NCBI GenBank assembly: GCA_001695595.3 | Contig: MBPM02000028.1 | Location: 1 to 64,000 of the forward strand | DNA length: 64,000 bases | Direction: 5' to 3' | DNA from: Plasmopara viticola | Lineage: Eukaryota > Oomycota > Peronosporomycetes > Peronosporales > Peronosporaceae | Part shown: piece after piece, positions 45,400 to 57,969 of the stretch | Layout of the letters: each line of letters begins with the position of its first letter | Position numbering within the stretch: the first letter of the stretch is position 1 | Translations under genes and position numbers: made by a program | Notes under the pieces: generated by a model | The model's input: the letters and a program-made list of their open reading frames with translations, nothing else | Databases searched by the model: none | Told to the model about the DNA's origin: nothing

Positions 45400-46570
45400 T
45401 GCTTAACAATATGACGTGATGTGTAGCGTACAACACACTCGACTTAGTAAGCGGGTGCTAGCAATTCTTTATACGAGGAAACGACATACCGATGCCAACG
45501 GACTGTACTTTGAATGGAATGCTCTAGAACTGGACTCCAAAATTCGCCTACGATGTTTACCTTTTTTGCGCGCTGTATACACATACATACGTTGATGACA
45601 CTTTGTCCTCCTACACCGTGCAGAGCACGAAAAAGACATGGAGGGAAATTACATTGCTTACTTGCAAGTAGTACTCGAGTGCATGTACATGAAGAAGCTT
45701 TGCGGTAACAAGCCCATCTTCAAAGCAGATTAACTTTCTTTCTTTGGCAGTATTGTGCATGGACTCCGGGAAGATTTTTAAAATGTTACGGTCATTGTAG
45801 ATTAGTCGAGCAGTGTTGCCTGTGGCGCGATGCATTTCGCAATGCACTGTACAAGCAGACGCCGAGAGGTAAGATCAAACGATCGCTTTCGAACCGAGCC
45901 GATTTATGACATAGGTTTACTTGCGATGATTTATTTTTACGTAACGTGTAGGATTTGTCTTCGAGGTTATGAGCTATTCGTGGTCTGAACAGATCCTGTG
46001 TCATTATCAACTACGACTCAGCCACCTCATATCTTGTAGAAATTAAGCAGATTACTGCTTCTGCAGAGTATAATTCGCCGTACGAAAATACAGGCTGTTA
46101 TGCGGACGCATTATCGCTTCGCCCAGACTATAGTTCTGTCCATGTTCTTCGTGTGACCTCGTATGTTCCGGACCTTATCCGTAGCGCATACGCGCGTGAT
46201 AAAATGTGCGCATTGTCTAAAGGTTCTGAGGAGAGATGGGCTCAGCACTCCACCAAGAAATTGTCGGCATATTTGGGTACAAGGCAGTCTCTGGTCTCGA
46301 TGAAAGCCACAGTGTTATAATTTTGCACTGCTGAAAGTGATCCACGTCGCGTATTCATTTATACGATGAGATTCCAAAAAAAATGCACGGCTCACAATAA
46401 ACCGCTTGGCTGTCATCCTGGTCAAGAGAGAGGTATGGCTTGGTGAGCACCCCCTTTTGCTGTATAAATTGGTCTTCTCATACGTGCGCGCATAAAGCGT
46501 TCTGGCGATTGAAATCCCGCTTAGTGTGAGTTTGAGATGTATGCTCTTAAATGATGAGTTTGCATATTTC
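45400..46570 (+). pseudogene. Ty3/gypsy pol relic: RT, RNase H, integrase zinc finger
   Basis: Across several frames: TLDLVSG and DIPMPTD (RT motif A area, about 45430-45500), TGLQNSPTMFT (about 45528), TYVDDTL (YXDD motif, about 45590), AEHEKDME (about 45625), LQVVLECMYMKKLCGNKP (about 45665-45720). Next comes an RNase H-like region with QADAER. At 46010-46320 an open stretch holds YADALSLRPDYSSVHV, the hallmark ADALSRRPDY, followed by DPRRVFIY and HNKPLGCHPG (integrase HHCC area) and YKLVFSYVRA (46460-46500). Order and spacing fit one element. Stops and frameshifts throughout show that it is dead. Confidence 0.82.
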
Positions 46571-46579
46571 AATGCAATT

Positions 46580-49020
46580 TATGGCCAAATATACTTCATT
46601 TGCTTTACGCATATAAGTGAGTATGCTTTCGTGTCCACCGCAATGTGTTTACTGGCTTGATCGAAGAAGAATAACCGAGTGGTGTGACGTAAACAATTCT
46701 TCTATGAAGCGTTAATTTTTGTTGATGTCCGTGCGATCAAATGACCAAAAATCAAGACTAATCTCAAAAATATTCTGGTCCATGGAAAAAAATGCTCGGA
46801 CAAAAATTTACTGAGAATTTAGTGCGATCAAGAAATCTTGCAACTGCAGTTACTGTTTTCAAAAGACCATACTTCATACGACCATTTCAGGTCATCGTCG
46901 ATCGAGAATTGGCGCATGCACTTGACAATTTGTAAATAACGCGAGCACACTCGGTGATCTGTGTGGCCTTGAATAAATTGTATAATGCCCTAGGTCAAAT
47001 AAGCAGGAGAATTCTGTCCTTAGGGCATACGCAATAAATTCACGAGAGGCAGACCCGACGGCTGGTCAAGAATAGAGCCATTTTTTGTCTCGCAGGGCAA
47101 GAATTGAGCAAATTTCTCGCGGATTGATGTAAATACGTGGTTGAGGTTCGATAATCGGTCGGACAAGATCTAAATTTTTTAAGTTAAGGCACTTAGTGCC
47201 TTTCTTAGCAAAGAATGCTGAGGTCGTCGGTACGGTTATTCAGCGCTTTGACATCGTTGCGAAAGGTATGCAGTGCGCTGCATTATAGTGGGACATCGAA
47301 TATTTTACATCTCTACGATATAGAACGCGAGTGCATTATGACGTGGAAAATTCTCGCGCAACAACGTCACCAGGGTAAAGCCCAGTGCCTCGCAAACTTA
47401 CTGAGACATCCGCACTCTAGCGTTTGATAGGAGTTTGTGGCCCAACCTCAACAGGATTGCCCTGACGTCGTGGGTAATAAGCGTCTCCTTTAAGATTAAG
47501 CTCTCTAAAAGGCGCTGAGGGTACGAGCAGAACCTATCTCGAGGTCCCTACTGACCGCTGCGGAAGTGGTTTTTACAAAAACATGATGTTATGAATTTCA
47601 GGCCACAGGAAAATAGTACATTCTACCATCCTTGAACACTTCATGACTAACGGTACGATTTGCAGTGATAGCACCAAGACTCGCTTTTTTAGCTGACAAA
47701 AGGGCGTGGTAACGCGCATAAGAATTTTGTGCGGAGCCGACAATTTGGCTTAAGAGCTGCGTGTGCCTCAAGCTGAGCATTTGTCGAGGTCAAAGTCCCA
47801 ACCCGAGCACCCGTGGTATACAATGTAGCATCCCGGTCAATTATATTTCTTGTCGGGCAAAAGTTTGCAGCTCACTATCTTGAATCATGTGGATTTTGTT
47901 CCTCTGTGGTGATCTTGCGCTCCATCGAGATTATTGGCTACGAGATTTGGTTCATCAGGCACGAGCGGTCGATCGAGAAGAAATTACACAGTGCTTAGAG
48001 TGCACAACGAGACATTTGGCCCTCGTAAGCACGCGGTGTGCGATGCACTGGATGGATCAGGTGAGCGAGATGCATGCGAATACTATTCAGATTTTTTTTA
48101 CAATTTAGCTTGCTAATTAAACGCGCAGGCTCACAATCTGTCATCACACATCGTCTGGCGTAGCACACACATTTGTTGCCGAGGATGGCGGGTCATAGTC
48201 GATCATAAGACGTCGGTCTTGATTCTATTAAACAGTCGGTGTCTGACGCGCGTGGAACGCGGCATTTTTTAGCACTCGAATCGCCATCCGACTGTAATGC
48301 GTTCTTACGCTAGAAGAAACGTTTCTCTTCATTCGGCCATAAGGAGAGTATTGTTGACACTGTGTGGGAGTCGCTTGGCTCGTGCATTAAGGATGTGTTT
48401 ATTTCAGACCCCGTCCTTGCACTAGGTGCGGACGACAAGGTCCTAGGGTCAATGTTTTAGAACGAGTTGTGAGGCTCATTCTGTTTGTTGTGCAAGAAAA
48501 ACCTACAACAGTGATGTCTGGTAAAAATAAAGTGTCATCTGATACGAACGATGTTTCACATAATTGTTAAACTTGCATGAACTTATATATTTCCAATATC
48601 TTTCTAGGTGAGAGAGTAATGGGCTACACGACTCAGTGTGTGTCGCCAACAGTTAGGGTTGTGTGGCATAAGTTGATGGTATGATCACATTACGAGACAT
48701 AAATTGTGAAGTTTCAAACATCAGAAGTAAGGAACTGAGGAGCAAGCAGATAAGTATTGCATAGTCTACTTACTGACCACTACTTATTTCATAATAGTAG
48801 GAAGTACTATGCGAGATAGAGAATATGTGATGATTACCTTAACCTCAATGATTTCCAGCTGACACTTGTAAATGTAGGAGTTACAAAAAGCCTTAGTACT
48901 TAGTTTGAGGCTACCTCCTAGAGACGAACAGATAGGCGTCCGCATATCATATTGGATGTGGCGAGTTTGTATTATCTGTCAGCTTCCAGGTTTCAGTCTT
49001 TAAGCCATAGCTCTACATTG
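46580..49020. other. Gene-poor stretch, no gene recognised
   Basis: No integrase catalytic core follows the gypsy relic. Short open frames only (up to 73 codons). Confidence 0.5.
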
Positions 49021-49025
49021 AAAGT

Positions 49026-49160
49026 GTGGATGGGTACTGCGTGTTTCCGCTAGTATACGTGGAGAATAATATTGTGACAGACAGCTCAACCAAAATGATT
49101 GCCCGTACTAAGAGTGATCTCAAGAAGCTCTTTGAGCTTAACGACACTGAAAGTCTGGTT
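49026..49160 (+). pseudogene. Ty1/copia reverse transcriptase relic
   Basis: One frame reads YCVFPLVYVENNIVT, then SSTKMIARTKSDLKKLFELN. This matches the copia RT segment around the YVDD catalytic motif (YVDDIIVTGS...LKKLFEMKDLG). The catalytic YVDD has become YVEN. The rest of pol was not recognised on either side. Confidence 0.75.
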
Positions 49161-49220
49161 ATCGAAGTAAGATGGTGGCGATGGCAGCGTATCCAGGTAC
49201 CAGTGGTGCTACGTAAATGA

Positions 49221-50150
49221 CATCCTCGAGCGATATGACGTATGCGACTGCAAAGCTGTTGTATGTTCGACGGAAATGAGCCTTCGGCTTATCCCTAGTA
49301 GCACATCGGCTTGAGTGCTCTATCTCGTAAAAACTTGAGTGCTCTTATGCTTCTTGGTAATTGCACTGCGACCAGACATTATATTTGGTGTGGGGTGGTC
49401 TCGGTCTCGTGTTTAAAAAAAATCCGCAAGTCTAACATTACGTGGCCATCGTTCCCTAATCCCACGGACCCTAATTTAATCTGAAAACAAGTACAAATTC
49501 GCGACTACTCTGACATGGGCACAATTTTACCTCAACATTGATGGGCTCGCTTGCGAGCTGGGGGAGCAAAATGTCATCAGTGCGGCAAGAAGTCTGGTCT
49601 TTAAAGAGAAAAGTGTAGTTATCGTCTTTATTACAAGTGCCGGCGGATAGGGACCGAAATAGAAATCTAATCGCCAATTCTGCAGTCAGAAATGGTCGCT
49701 CCAAGCGTATCGACACCATATACGTGATGGAGTCAAGCGTAGTGAGATTAAGGTCGAGTGTTGTAAAACTTCGGCTAAGCTGGCAAACACTAATGGGACC
49801 ACCCAACGAAGGCTCCGGGCCTCTTCGCGTATGAGGAAAATTCACAAAAAAACGGTATGAAAAGGCTTGTAGAGGCTGTTCCAAAATACTTCTATGACGT
49901 CACATAATCAGACGAGTTAGTTGATTGGACGCAGACGCAGAGCAAGCTCCTATAAAACGTTCGCCATAGAGTTTACCTTTTTCCTCACAAATATTTTTGC
50001 TTCGGTCGTTTTGCAAACTCGCAACATAACTCACCCAGCATAGTAATATCACCAATCAGAGTAAAAATCGTTGGGCCCATTACAATATGCGACTTATAGA
50101 CCCACTATTACAGTTGTGGTCCTAACCTTTAAGTACTTGGTGCGAAACAA
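49221..50150. other. Spacer downstream of SEC23
   Basis: The longest minus-strand open frame is 49471-49884 (137 codons), without recognisable domain or coding signature. Treated as non-coding. Confidence 0.5.
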
Positions 50151-50162
50151 AAAAAAACATTT

Positions 50163-50168
50163 TTTATT
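50163..50168 (-). other. Candidate polyadenylation signal of SEC23
   Basis: AATAAA on the minus strand, 57 bases past the SEC23 stop codon. Confidence 0.4.
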
Positions 50169-50224
50169 CGAGCAGATTTTAATAAACCCACACGACAACC
50201 CCACCCAAGTTTTTCAATGCTGCT

Positions 50225-52828
50225 CTACGACTTAACAGACAAGTTCATCAGGTGCTCCATAAACACCTTCAGACTCACATCGTCAGTAAAAATGACCTCG
50301 CCCTGGCCATCCATGCTGTTATGTGTGACACTTGGGTTTAGCTTTGCCATAAGAAATCGCGATTGCGACTTATGCTGGTCGCATACAACGTAACGCGGAA
50401 CCGGGAAACGCGAGTCCATGATCAGTTGTGCATCAGCCTGCGGGGCCTCCAGCAAGTTTTTAAAATTCTCGTGCGCAGGGTCTTCGTGGAACTTTTGGTC
50501 GCGCCACGCGGCAATGGTGTCACCGTGGAAGACAACGACGTAGAAAAAAGAATCCAGCAGCAGGATTGTGTCGGACCGCACGCTAGCGGCGTCAAGCAGT
50601 GCCGGTACGGGCGGGCCATTAAACGAATACGACAAAAGCGACGGCTGAATCATCACAAGCGAATTTGTCGTGCTTTCGCGCAGCAAGCAGTGGCGATAGT
50701 ACGCACTTTCATCGGGGGAGTAGCCGAACACGGTCAGAAACTGTGATCGACGCAGGTGAAACATAAACTGAGGGAAAATTGCGAACTCAGGTGATAAGCG
50801 GAACGAAGAAGGGTCGTCCTTGCGATAATCGGCAAAGCGGGCAGCGAGACGGATAAGCGATCGGTCAATCCAGCGCATGATATCCAGCTGCTCCTCGCCC
50901 TGATCCGACCGATGGACGGCAATACGCGCTAACAGCACGGCAGCGGCCTCTTGGTCGAAGCCTCGGCCAAGCGTTGCTGTGTCGTTCGGATCAACAGTCC
51001 AAGGACCGCAAATTGTGGTCACACGTGTGCGGTACCGTCCACTCGCATGCTGATAACGAGTAATCAGTTGAATGTAGCGCGCCTTGCTAGATGCTAGTGG
51101 CGTCTGGTTGGAAATGTCAAAGTATATAGCTACAGTGGTGTTGGGATCGATGCCACCCATTGACCAAGCGTTCGTACCACCAACACCAATCTCTACTTCA
51201 GATACGTTCTTTGGAGCCGCACCTTGGCGCTTCAGCGGTGCACAAGGGCCAATGGCACCCGCTACCTTGAACTCGCGGCTAGTAAGCACCTCCACTGAGG
51301 CTGCGAAGGCCATCGTGAGTTGGTCCTTGTCACAGTCCGCTGCTTCGTCTGAAAACTTGCTGAACATTCGGCGGAACGATTCACGGAAGACTGATTGACC
51401 AAATGAATCAGCAAGTACGATCACACCACCGGTCTTCTGCACACATGCTGCCATTTCCATTACACCACTCTGATCGAGCGAACATGCAAATATATCGACC
51501 ACATGACTCGAAGCCACACACCGGGCAGCCAAATCGTTATAGTGAACCAAAGCCTTTTTGGTCAGTGGCGCTTTGTCTTTTTGTAGATCTGTGTGTGAGC
51601 GAATATCCTCCTTGCGGTCACGGCTGACAATTGCTCCCGGGCCGACCGTGGGGGGCCCACCAACGAACATCATAATTCGCGCGCCCTGATTACGAAAGGT
51701 GGCCTCCAGGAGTCCTACGCACACCGACATAGCAACCCCCGTGCACCGCTGAGGGCGTTGATCGGCCGCCACTGGCCACGGGTCACGCTGAAGATCTTCT
51801 AGAATCGATTCCAGGGTAAAACCGCACTCGAATACCGGGAGCAAGAAACGAGCCGAGTTGATGGTTTGCTGTTGAGGCTGCTGGGGCTGACCAGGTATCT
51901 GCTGTTGCTGATGCTGTTGCTTGCGTGTTGCAGCCAGACCCAGCATGTCGTGCACTTGCTGAGCTGTGAAGTCTTTGTTACCGCGGAAAACGTGCGACTT
52001 AGGCACTTCCGGAAATCCCAATTCGTGCACATGCACCATAGTACCATAAGTGACGAGACCAATTAGTGCATCAGGCGGGAGCTGATTCAGTGTTTGCTGG
52101 ATAGAGTCCTTTAGCTCCTCAAGCTCTTCCTCGGGGACGCACGTGTCAATACAGAAGACGAAGACAGGTGGCCCCGCCTGCCGATTTTGAAGCTCATACT
52201 CCAGCGTCGTATACTGCGGAATGAGTTCGGCTGGGAGATTCTCTTGCGTGATGTTTTCGGCGTAGTGCGGCGGAAAGTGGTTGCGTGTAACACAGAACGG
52301 GCACACCCATAGTTTAGAAACGAAGTCGACCTGACAGAAAGGATTAAGAACGGCAGCGCAAGCCTTGCAGTGAATAGGGTCATACTCGACGGCAGGTGGC
52401 ATACCATCGATAGGTTTCAGCGGCTGATAAAGGCATCCTGTAGGCATTACGCAACGCGTCTGTTCTAGCTTGGTACAAGGCCACGAGTTCCAAGAGAAAC
52501 GCACTCCATCCTTCGCCTCCATAGCGTAGAAGTCCCACTCCTGCGGCTGCATGCCAGGCTGATAGCCTCCTTGTTGACCATACTGGTCGTAATTGCTCTG
52601 CTGCTGTCCGTATTGGTCGAAGCCACCCTGTTGCTGTTGACCGTACTGATCGTAGCCACCTTGCTGCTGGCCGTACTGCTGCTGTTCAAAGGCTCCTTGT
52701 TGCTGCTGACCGTACTGTTGGTGGTCATAGCTGGCTGGTTGCGCAAATTGCTGTTGTTGTGATTGTTGATGCGATCGCTGGTGTTGACCGTAGCCATCGT
52801 GCGGGTGGTCGTATCTACCTTGCTGCAT
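50225..52828 (-). CDS. SEC23: COPII coat subunit SEC23 (Sar1 GTPase-activating protein)
   Basis: 867 residues from ATG 52828; the frame extends 10 codons upstream only to a GTG. Residues 1-95 are a low-complexity Gln/Tyr/Gly tail with DQYGQQQ repeats. The conserved body starts at [16 protein letters not shown] zinc finger has Cys 154, 157, 176 and 179 (CKAC...CPFC). The trunk (from about 220) contains FVFCIDTC and [14 protein letters not shown], with a Gln-rich insert at about 303-321. Beta-sandwich and helical domains follow, then a gelsolin-like domain with [30 protein letters not shown] carries Arg 824, equivalent to yeast Sec23 Arg722, the arginine finger that stimulates Sar1. The end [13 protein letters not shown] is typical. 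SEC23 pairs with SEC24 on ER exit sites. Yeast Sec23 has 768 residues; the extra length is the Gln-rich N-terminus. Single exon and intact. Confidence 0.97.
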   Translation of the reverse strand: MQQGRYDHPHDGYGQHQRSHQQSQQQQFAQPASYDHQQYGQQQQGAFEQQQYGQQQGGYDQYGQQQQGGFDQYGQQQSNYDQYGQQGGYQPGMQPQEWDFYAMEAKDGVRFSWNSWPCTKLEQTRCVMPTGCLYQPLKPIDGMPPAVEYDPIHCKACAAVLNPFCQVDFVSKLWVCPFCVTRNHFPPHYAENITQENLPAELIPQYTTLEYELQNRQAGPPVFVFCIDTCVPEEELEELKDSIQQTLNQLPPDALIGLVTYGTMVHVHELGFPEVPKSHVFRGNKDFTAQQVHDMLGLAATRKQQHQQQQIPGQPQQPQQQTINSARFLLPVFECGFTLESILEDLQRDPWPVAADQRPQRCTGVAMSVCVGLLEATFRNQGARIMMFVGGPPTVGPGAIVSRDRKEDIRSHTDLQKDKAPLTKKALVHYNDLAARCVASSHVVDIFACSLDQSGVMEMAACVQKTGGVIVLADSFGQSVFRESFRRMFSKFSDEAADCDKDQLTMAFAASVEVLTSREFKVAGAIGPCAPLKRQGAAPKNVSEVEIGVGGTNAWSMGGIDPNTTVAIYFDISNQTPLASSKARYIQLITRYQHASGRYRTRVTTICGPWTVDPNDTATLGRGFDQEAAAVLLARIAVHRSDQGEEQLDIMRWIDRSLIRLAARFADYRKDDPSSFRLSPEFAIFPQFMFHLRRSQFLTVFGYSPDESAYYRHCLLRESTTNSLVMIQPSLLSYSFNGPPVPALLDAASVRSDTILLLDSFFYVVVFHGDTIAAWRDQKFHEDPAHENFKNLLEAPQADAQLIMDSRFPVPRYVVCDQHKSQSRFLMAKLNPSVTHNSMDGQGEVIFTDDVSLKVFMEHLMNLSVKS

Positions 52829-53112
52829 CCTTTGAGGGGTTTTTACCTTATGCGCCACGTTACAAACAGTGTGGTGTACATTGCGCGTACTTACCTTGGC
52901 TCTTATCGGTACTACAAACTAATAGTAATGCTGTTAGCTCCCAAGTATCTATGCTATTGTTAAATAATAATACTGCTGAATATTAGAGAGTTTATTAACA
53001 TGGGAAAAAGTAGAATTTTTGAAATTGCAACATGGTGTGTCTATCATTTTCAGCAATACCCAGTGTGTGCCACCCTACCATATTGACGCTACAAAGATCA
53101 ACAAGAAAATAG

Positions 53113-54243
53113 TACTCAGTATTGACGAGGTCTGACGACAGCTGTGGGTAGTTTGGTGCAAGAATGCTCAATCTGGAGCCAAGCATGATAAACATTTTTT
53201 ATAATAAAATTAGACAGCAGAAGTATCGATCCATAAAAATGGGAATGAGAATATATTAAGTCGTTACTGTCGCCTCGACACTGTCGACCGTGTCCGGCAC
53301 AACCACCGAATGAGCCATTTTGCCCAACCGGTTTACAGAGACTACAAATCAGTCCGAGCCCTTCGGTGAGCCAAGCACAAATTATGTACCTAAGGGACTG
53401 CCAGAAGCGCAGTAATGCCGACATGCTTGCCAACGCTGCGGTCGCATCCGGTTAGACTTACATTTTCAACGTGCACACATCAACACAGGCCCTATCATAC
53501 AACTAAGACGACACTTACCCAGCCATTCTTCTTCATATGACCACGGCGATCGCCAAGCGCTTTATTGTGAGCCTCATAGAGGAGAATAAAATAATAAACC
53601 TTTTATCGGGTCGCCTTGGTCAGTCATGAAATGCAACAACCCGGTCCATATGTAGTCAAGTGACGTTTCAACAGATAATAGGAAGATAAAGCTAAGTACT
53701 GACGGCTCTAGTGACCGCAGTGGGTAATTTAGTTAGGAGTTTTCAATATGAAGCCAACCGCCAGACATAATTTGTCAAAGAAAAATGCTGAACAGTGGAA
53801 GTCTCGTTCCAAAAAAATGGCGTTGTGAGATTATTTAGTCTAGAATAACGGTACTATCGCTTCGACACCGTCGACCGTGTTCGACACAACCGCCGAATGA
53901 GCCATTTTGCACAACTGGCTTACAAAGACCACAAATTACTGATACCCGCCCGAGCCCTTCGGGGGGCCAATCATCTAAATAGTCTGCCAGAAGCGCAAAA
54001 ACATCGACATGCTTGTCAATGTTGCGGTTACGTACGGTAGGACTTAATTGACTGTCACGTCTGAAACGTGCACACATAAACTCAGACCCTTTTATACAAG
54101 TGAGACGACTCCTACCCGGCCAATCGTCTTTTTTCGACCGAGGCGATCGCCAAGCGCTTTATTGTGAGCTTCATATGGGAAAATAAAAGTTAAAACCTTT
54201 GTGTCTGGTCGCCCTGATTAGTCCTGTAATGCAACAACCCTGA
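53113..54243. repeat. Diverged tandem duplication upstream of SEC23 (about 540-bp units)
   Basis: Unit A about 53113-53646 and unit B about 53693-54243 share gtcgaccgtg, cgaatgagccattttgc, cgagcccttcgg, gcgatcgccaagcgcttta and tgcaacaaccc in the same order. On the minus strand both give LCKPV.QNGSFGGC..HGR.CR.DS, so they may derive from a short coding sequence or a transposon. No intact gene. They lie 0.3-1.4 kb upstream of the SEC23 start. Confidence 0.75.
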
Positions 54244-54249
54244 ACGCGG

Positions 54250-57200
54250 AAAGAGGCTACCCTTCCGGCAATCTCTTGTCTGAACCCTTGCCTCAACAAC
54301 TTTAAAAGCCTTTTGAAGGGCTATGCACATGTCTCTTTGCGCATACGCACCACAGATTGGTTCTGACCCAGATAAGATCACAGTTGTGACGTGAGCTAGA
54401 TCACAATCGAGACGAAGCAATGACGCATCCGCTTTTTGATTTTTATACACCAAATTTATCCTTCATAGTGAAGGAAGGTCACCTGCCCATTCTCAGCGAG
54501 AAGGGAAGTAATTGTTTCGCAATGCTAAATGGTGCAAGATCTGTATAGGTTACGAATGGCTTATAGATTAGCAGATAAACTCTGGACTTGGCTAAAAAAA
54601 AACATTGCAAGTCACTTTTGTGGTGAAATGGGTAGATTTCTCGGCAGCTCAAGTTCGCCAAAACATAAACACGATCACCTGATCTCACCGCTAGCCACTT
54701 TCTTGTAGCAGAGCACTGCCGTTTACAAGAACTGCTGGGTCACAGGCCCTTCGAAGACCAGACTTAAGGGTCGTTCTGGTCTTGAGACGCCAAGACCGGC
54801 GCTTGTGACCGTCTTTACTTAGCTTTGTCAAATGCTTAGATTTTCGAATTCTCTTTAAGCAGAATAAATAGCGGCCTAGTCACTTCTGCATAAATTACAC
54901 TATACTTGAGGAAGTGATTGGCCAGGACAAGCCACATTATCGAATCCATAGAAGATCTACTCAAAAAAAGTCACACGAAGTCTACCCGCCAGTCAGACTT
55001 AACTCGTCTCTCGTCGCGAATTGCCTACAGTTACGCGCAAAGTGATGCAACTACGCACTTTAAAGTCGAGAACTGGGCAGACAATGCCTGATTCTTTAAA
55101 ACTGAATGATTCCGTAGCTGTTGTAGTCCCTCCATAGATGTCTTTGACAACTCGTGGTCGGCAGTCTTAATATATACGCTTGTAGGCTGCATCAACTACA
55201 CGCTGATTGCGTACGAGGTCACGTCTTAAACCACTAAATGCGCCAAATGATGCGACTATATTGTCCTCTTCCCTCTCCCACGATGTAGACGGCAAGAGTC
55301 ACAACCACGTGGATTGCATATTTGTTCGATACCGCCGCCAGGGTCAACACAGGTGTCCTGAGAAAAAGTCGTAGATATTTCAAGCCTCTTTCTTGGCAAG
55401 ACTATCCTGACTACGTAGGCAATTCTTATTACGGTATTCATTATTTTCGACAATATTCTGCCTTCTGTCACTATAAGCAAAGGCCACGAACGCAGCTCGT
55501 TTTTAGATATTCAGTGCCACTGTGGAAGCAGTCCTCACGAAAGTATAGAGGTGCGGACCATAGGCTGCAGAATGACAGTCCACTGGTAGTCGATGACGAG
55601 TATTTGGCTCAGCGGGCTAGTACTAAAGGACACTTGTGCATCGACTTTGCTAAAGCTTTGTAGAGTACGAGTACGATACTGATCTTCTTGTACTAGTGTA
55701 TCCAATGCCAATTTTCTTTCGTCAGAAATGCTTATTGACGCGTGAGTATGATAGGTATGATTAGCAGAACTGGCATCGATCCTTTGGTTTTTTAGCCGCC
55801 GAACGAGCCCAGAAGTCCGCATCGAAAATTACTGCGCTGCTAACAGCCTGGCCAATTTACTGCTGCACGTATTTTAAACCAAGCATCAAAACTTAAATGC
55901 CATGAGCACCCCTGATGCTCGACGTAATTCTCGTGTGATCATAGCCAGCTTGTCGAATACAAGCTTGTACTTTGCTCAGCTTTTAGATTCAAGCAAATTC
56001 TCTTACACTTTCTATAATCTTTGTGCCTCATGAAGATTTTTGATCATAATATTTGAGTAAGTGGGCACAAATGTTCGATCGAAGAAAGAACGTAGATATC
56101 CAGCAAGACCACGGACCGCGCACGAGCATGCGATAATTGACGCACGGGCCTATATGTGTGTGTAATAGGTGCGCGCGCTGTACGCAGGGTGCCATGTAAC
56201 GATCTTTGGACAATTCGGCTTGTGGTTTGAGCCACATGCTTTTGACAGGGAAAAAACCTTGTCGGGGTAGCACGCACCTCTGACGCCGAGGTCGGCAGGT
56301 CGTAGTCAGGCATGAGGCTTAACCCAGAATCGACGATTACCTCCACGCGTGATAAGAGTGTGATTTTCAAGAAGATGCGTCGTCATCCGACGTGCTTACA
56401 TCGGGTTGTAATGTGGTTTTCGGACACTGTGAACTTGCCTCGTGGTTTCAAATGTATTTGCTACAATATACGAAAATACACTAAGTGCGGGCGACAAGGT
56501 AGGCAAGTGATCTAAGTTTTTTGTTTCGCATTAAGCTGTGAATCTCGTTTGATCTTGCAGTTAAGCCTTTTCAAAAACAAGTTGTGACAATGAGGTTTAA
56601 TAAACAGAAAACATTTGGAGATAAAGTTCGGTTTGTATGTTTGATAGCTAAAATCTTTATGGCGAAAAGTGCAACGGTGTTGCACGAACCCAGTGTGTGT
56701 CACACTAGCTAGCAGTATCACCATGTTGTGTGACATACTATATGTGATGTTGTGATTGTCAAGAAGAAGGCAGTTCTCAGTGGGAAAGGATTGAAAAGTA
56801 GCACATGGTCTATTGACTACTGCCTAAAAAACATGTTGCTACTATGCTAGATAAAATATAAGGAATTTCCACTCCACATGAGAATCCAACGATAAAGCTC
56901 AATGTATAACCAAGAAAGTAAGCTTTATATTAACTTTCGATATTACCTTATCATGAAAGCCGTACAGGTAGCGTCCTTCGACACAAGCTTGTATTTAGTA
57001 TAGAGCGAAGGAACCTGACTTCGCACCTCCACTGAGCAAGCGGATACGGCAGTCCTATTGCAGTACCATTTTTTTACTGAGCGTCCAATACCATTTAAGT
57101 TTGAGAAGTCTAATACGCCACTCTTTGACGTCACATGTATCGACAACACATGTATCGACAAGTAATTTGAAAGGATGAAGACGCAGTGTAAGCTTAAGAA

Positions 57201-57620
57201 ATCATTCACTTAAGTACATTTCTACCTCTCAGCAACTTTTTTTGCTCCGGTCTTCTAGGCTTCGTCAACTCTTTACTTCCAGTCACTATATTATCGAACG
57301 TTACACGCCAAATCGTCCTCTTTCTACACACGACTTCTTCATTAAGGTCGACGAAGTGAAGCTGCTTCATGCTTAATGTGGTCCTGATCAAATCAATTTG
57401 CCATGTCGTGATTCGAAATACGACTTCAACTCTCGCGAATTTTTGTGGCAAAGCCTCTTGCGGCAAAACAATCAAATCGCTTTTCGAATGATGCTGCAGA
57501 TTGATCCGTATTAATCAGCAATAAAAAAGAAGCATTGACAGCGCGGTCGTGTCAAAGGACGTTTAACAGCGGCTGGCCAGGCTTACTTTTAGGAACAGCT
57601 CTTTAATTTAAAGATCTTTG
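54250..57620. other. Gene-poor stretch, no gene recognised
   Basis: A short inverted repeat (aagaccaga / tctggtctt) lies at about 54757-54785. Open frames up to 113 codons lack any recognised domain. Confidence 0.5.
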
Positions 57621-57659
57621 AAGTCACCAATCTTATGCAACATTGCAATAAGACTCTTA

Positions 57660-57960
57660 GCGTCTGCACCAAGTTCAGCAGCATTGGTGCCAAAGTGGAG
57701 CATGACATAGATGCGCTTTGTTCATTTAAAGCTATAAGAATTTCGAACTCAACTTTAAAACAAGTCAAAAAAACAAGCCTTCGCGAGAGTGCTCACATAT
57801 GAGTTAATTAAAAGGCGAGGTGAAAGGTGCAAATATCAGGACAGTAGACAAGGCAAAGGCAAATAGTGCATTGTACGAGCGCCGCAAGTGCATGTACTGC
57901 AGCAAGTTGGGACACACGGTATAGCGATGCTGGATCAAGCAAAAAGGTGAAAATTAAGGA
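57660..57960 (+). pseudogene. Ty1/copia gag relic with CCHC zinc knuckle
   Basis: Upstream, one frame reads KFSSIGAKVEHDIDAL, like copia gag. At 57889-57930 a C-X2-C-X4-H-X4-C knuckle is visible (CMYC, then H five positions on, then C), with a stop codon inside the last spacer. Several frames are needed, so the gene is dead. No protease or integrase was recognised downstream. Confidence 0.68.
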
Positions 57961-57969
57961 AATCGGCGC

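Noticed and set aside
49471..49884. 137-codon minus-strand ORF downstream of SEC23
   Set aside because: No family features or coding-like composition, and position gives no support.
50225..52858. SEC24 as the identity of the large minus-strand gene, and the GTG start at 52858
   Set aside because: Motifs and order (CKAC zinc finger, [19 protein letters not shown] arginine finger, [13 protein letters not shown]) are those of SEC23, not SEC24. The first ATG is at 52828.
54757..54785. Inverted repeat aagaccaga/tctggtctt as a MITE end or terminator
   Set aside because: Single short stem with no target-site duplication or partner end.
55322..55663. 113-codon + strand ORF
   Set aside because: No recognisable motif, overlaps an equally long antisense frame; not supportable as a gene.
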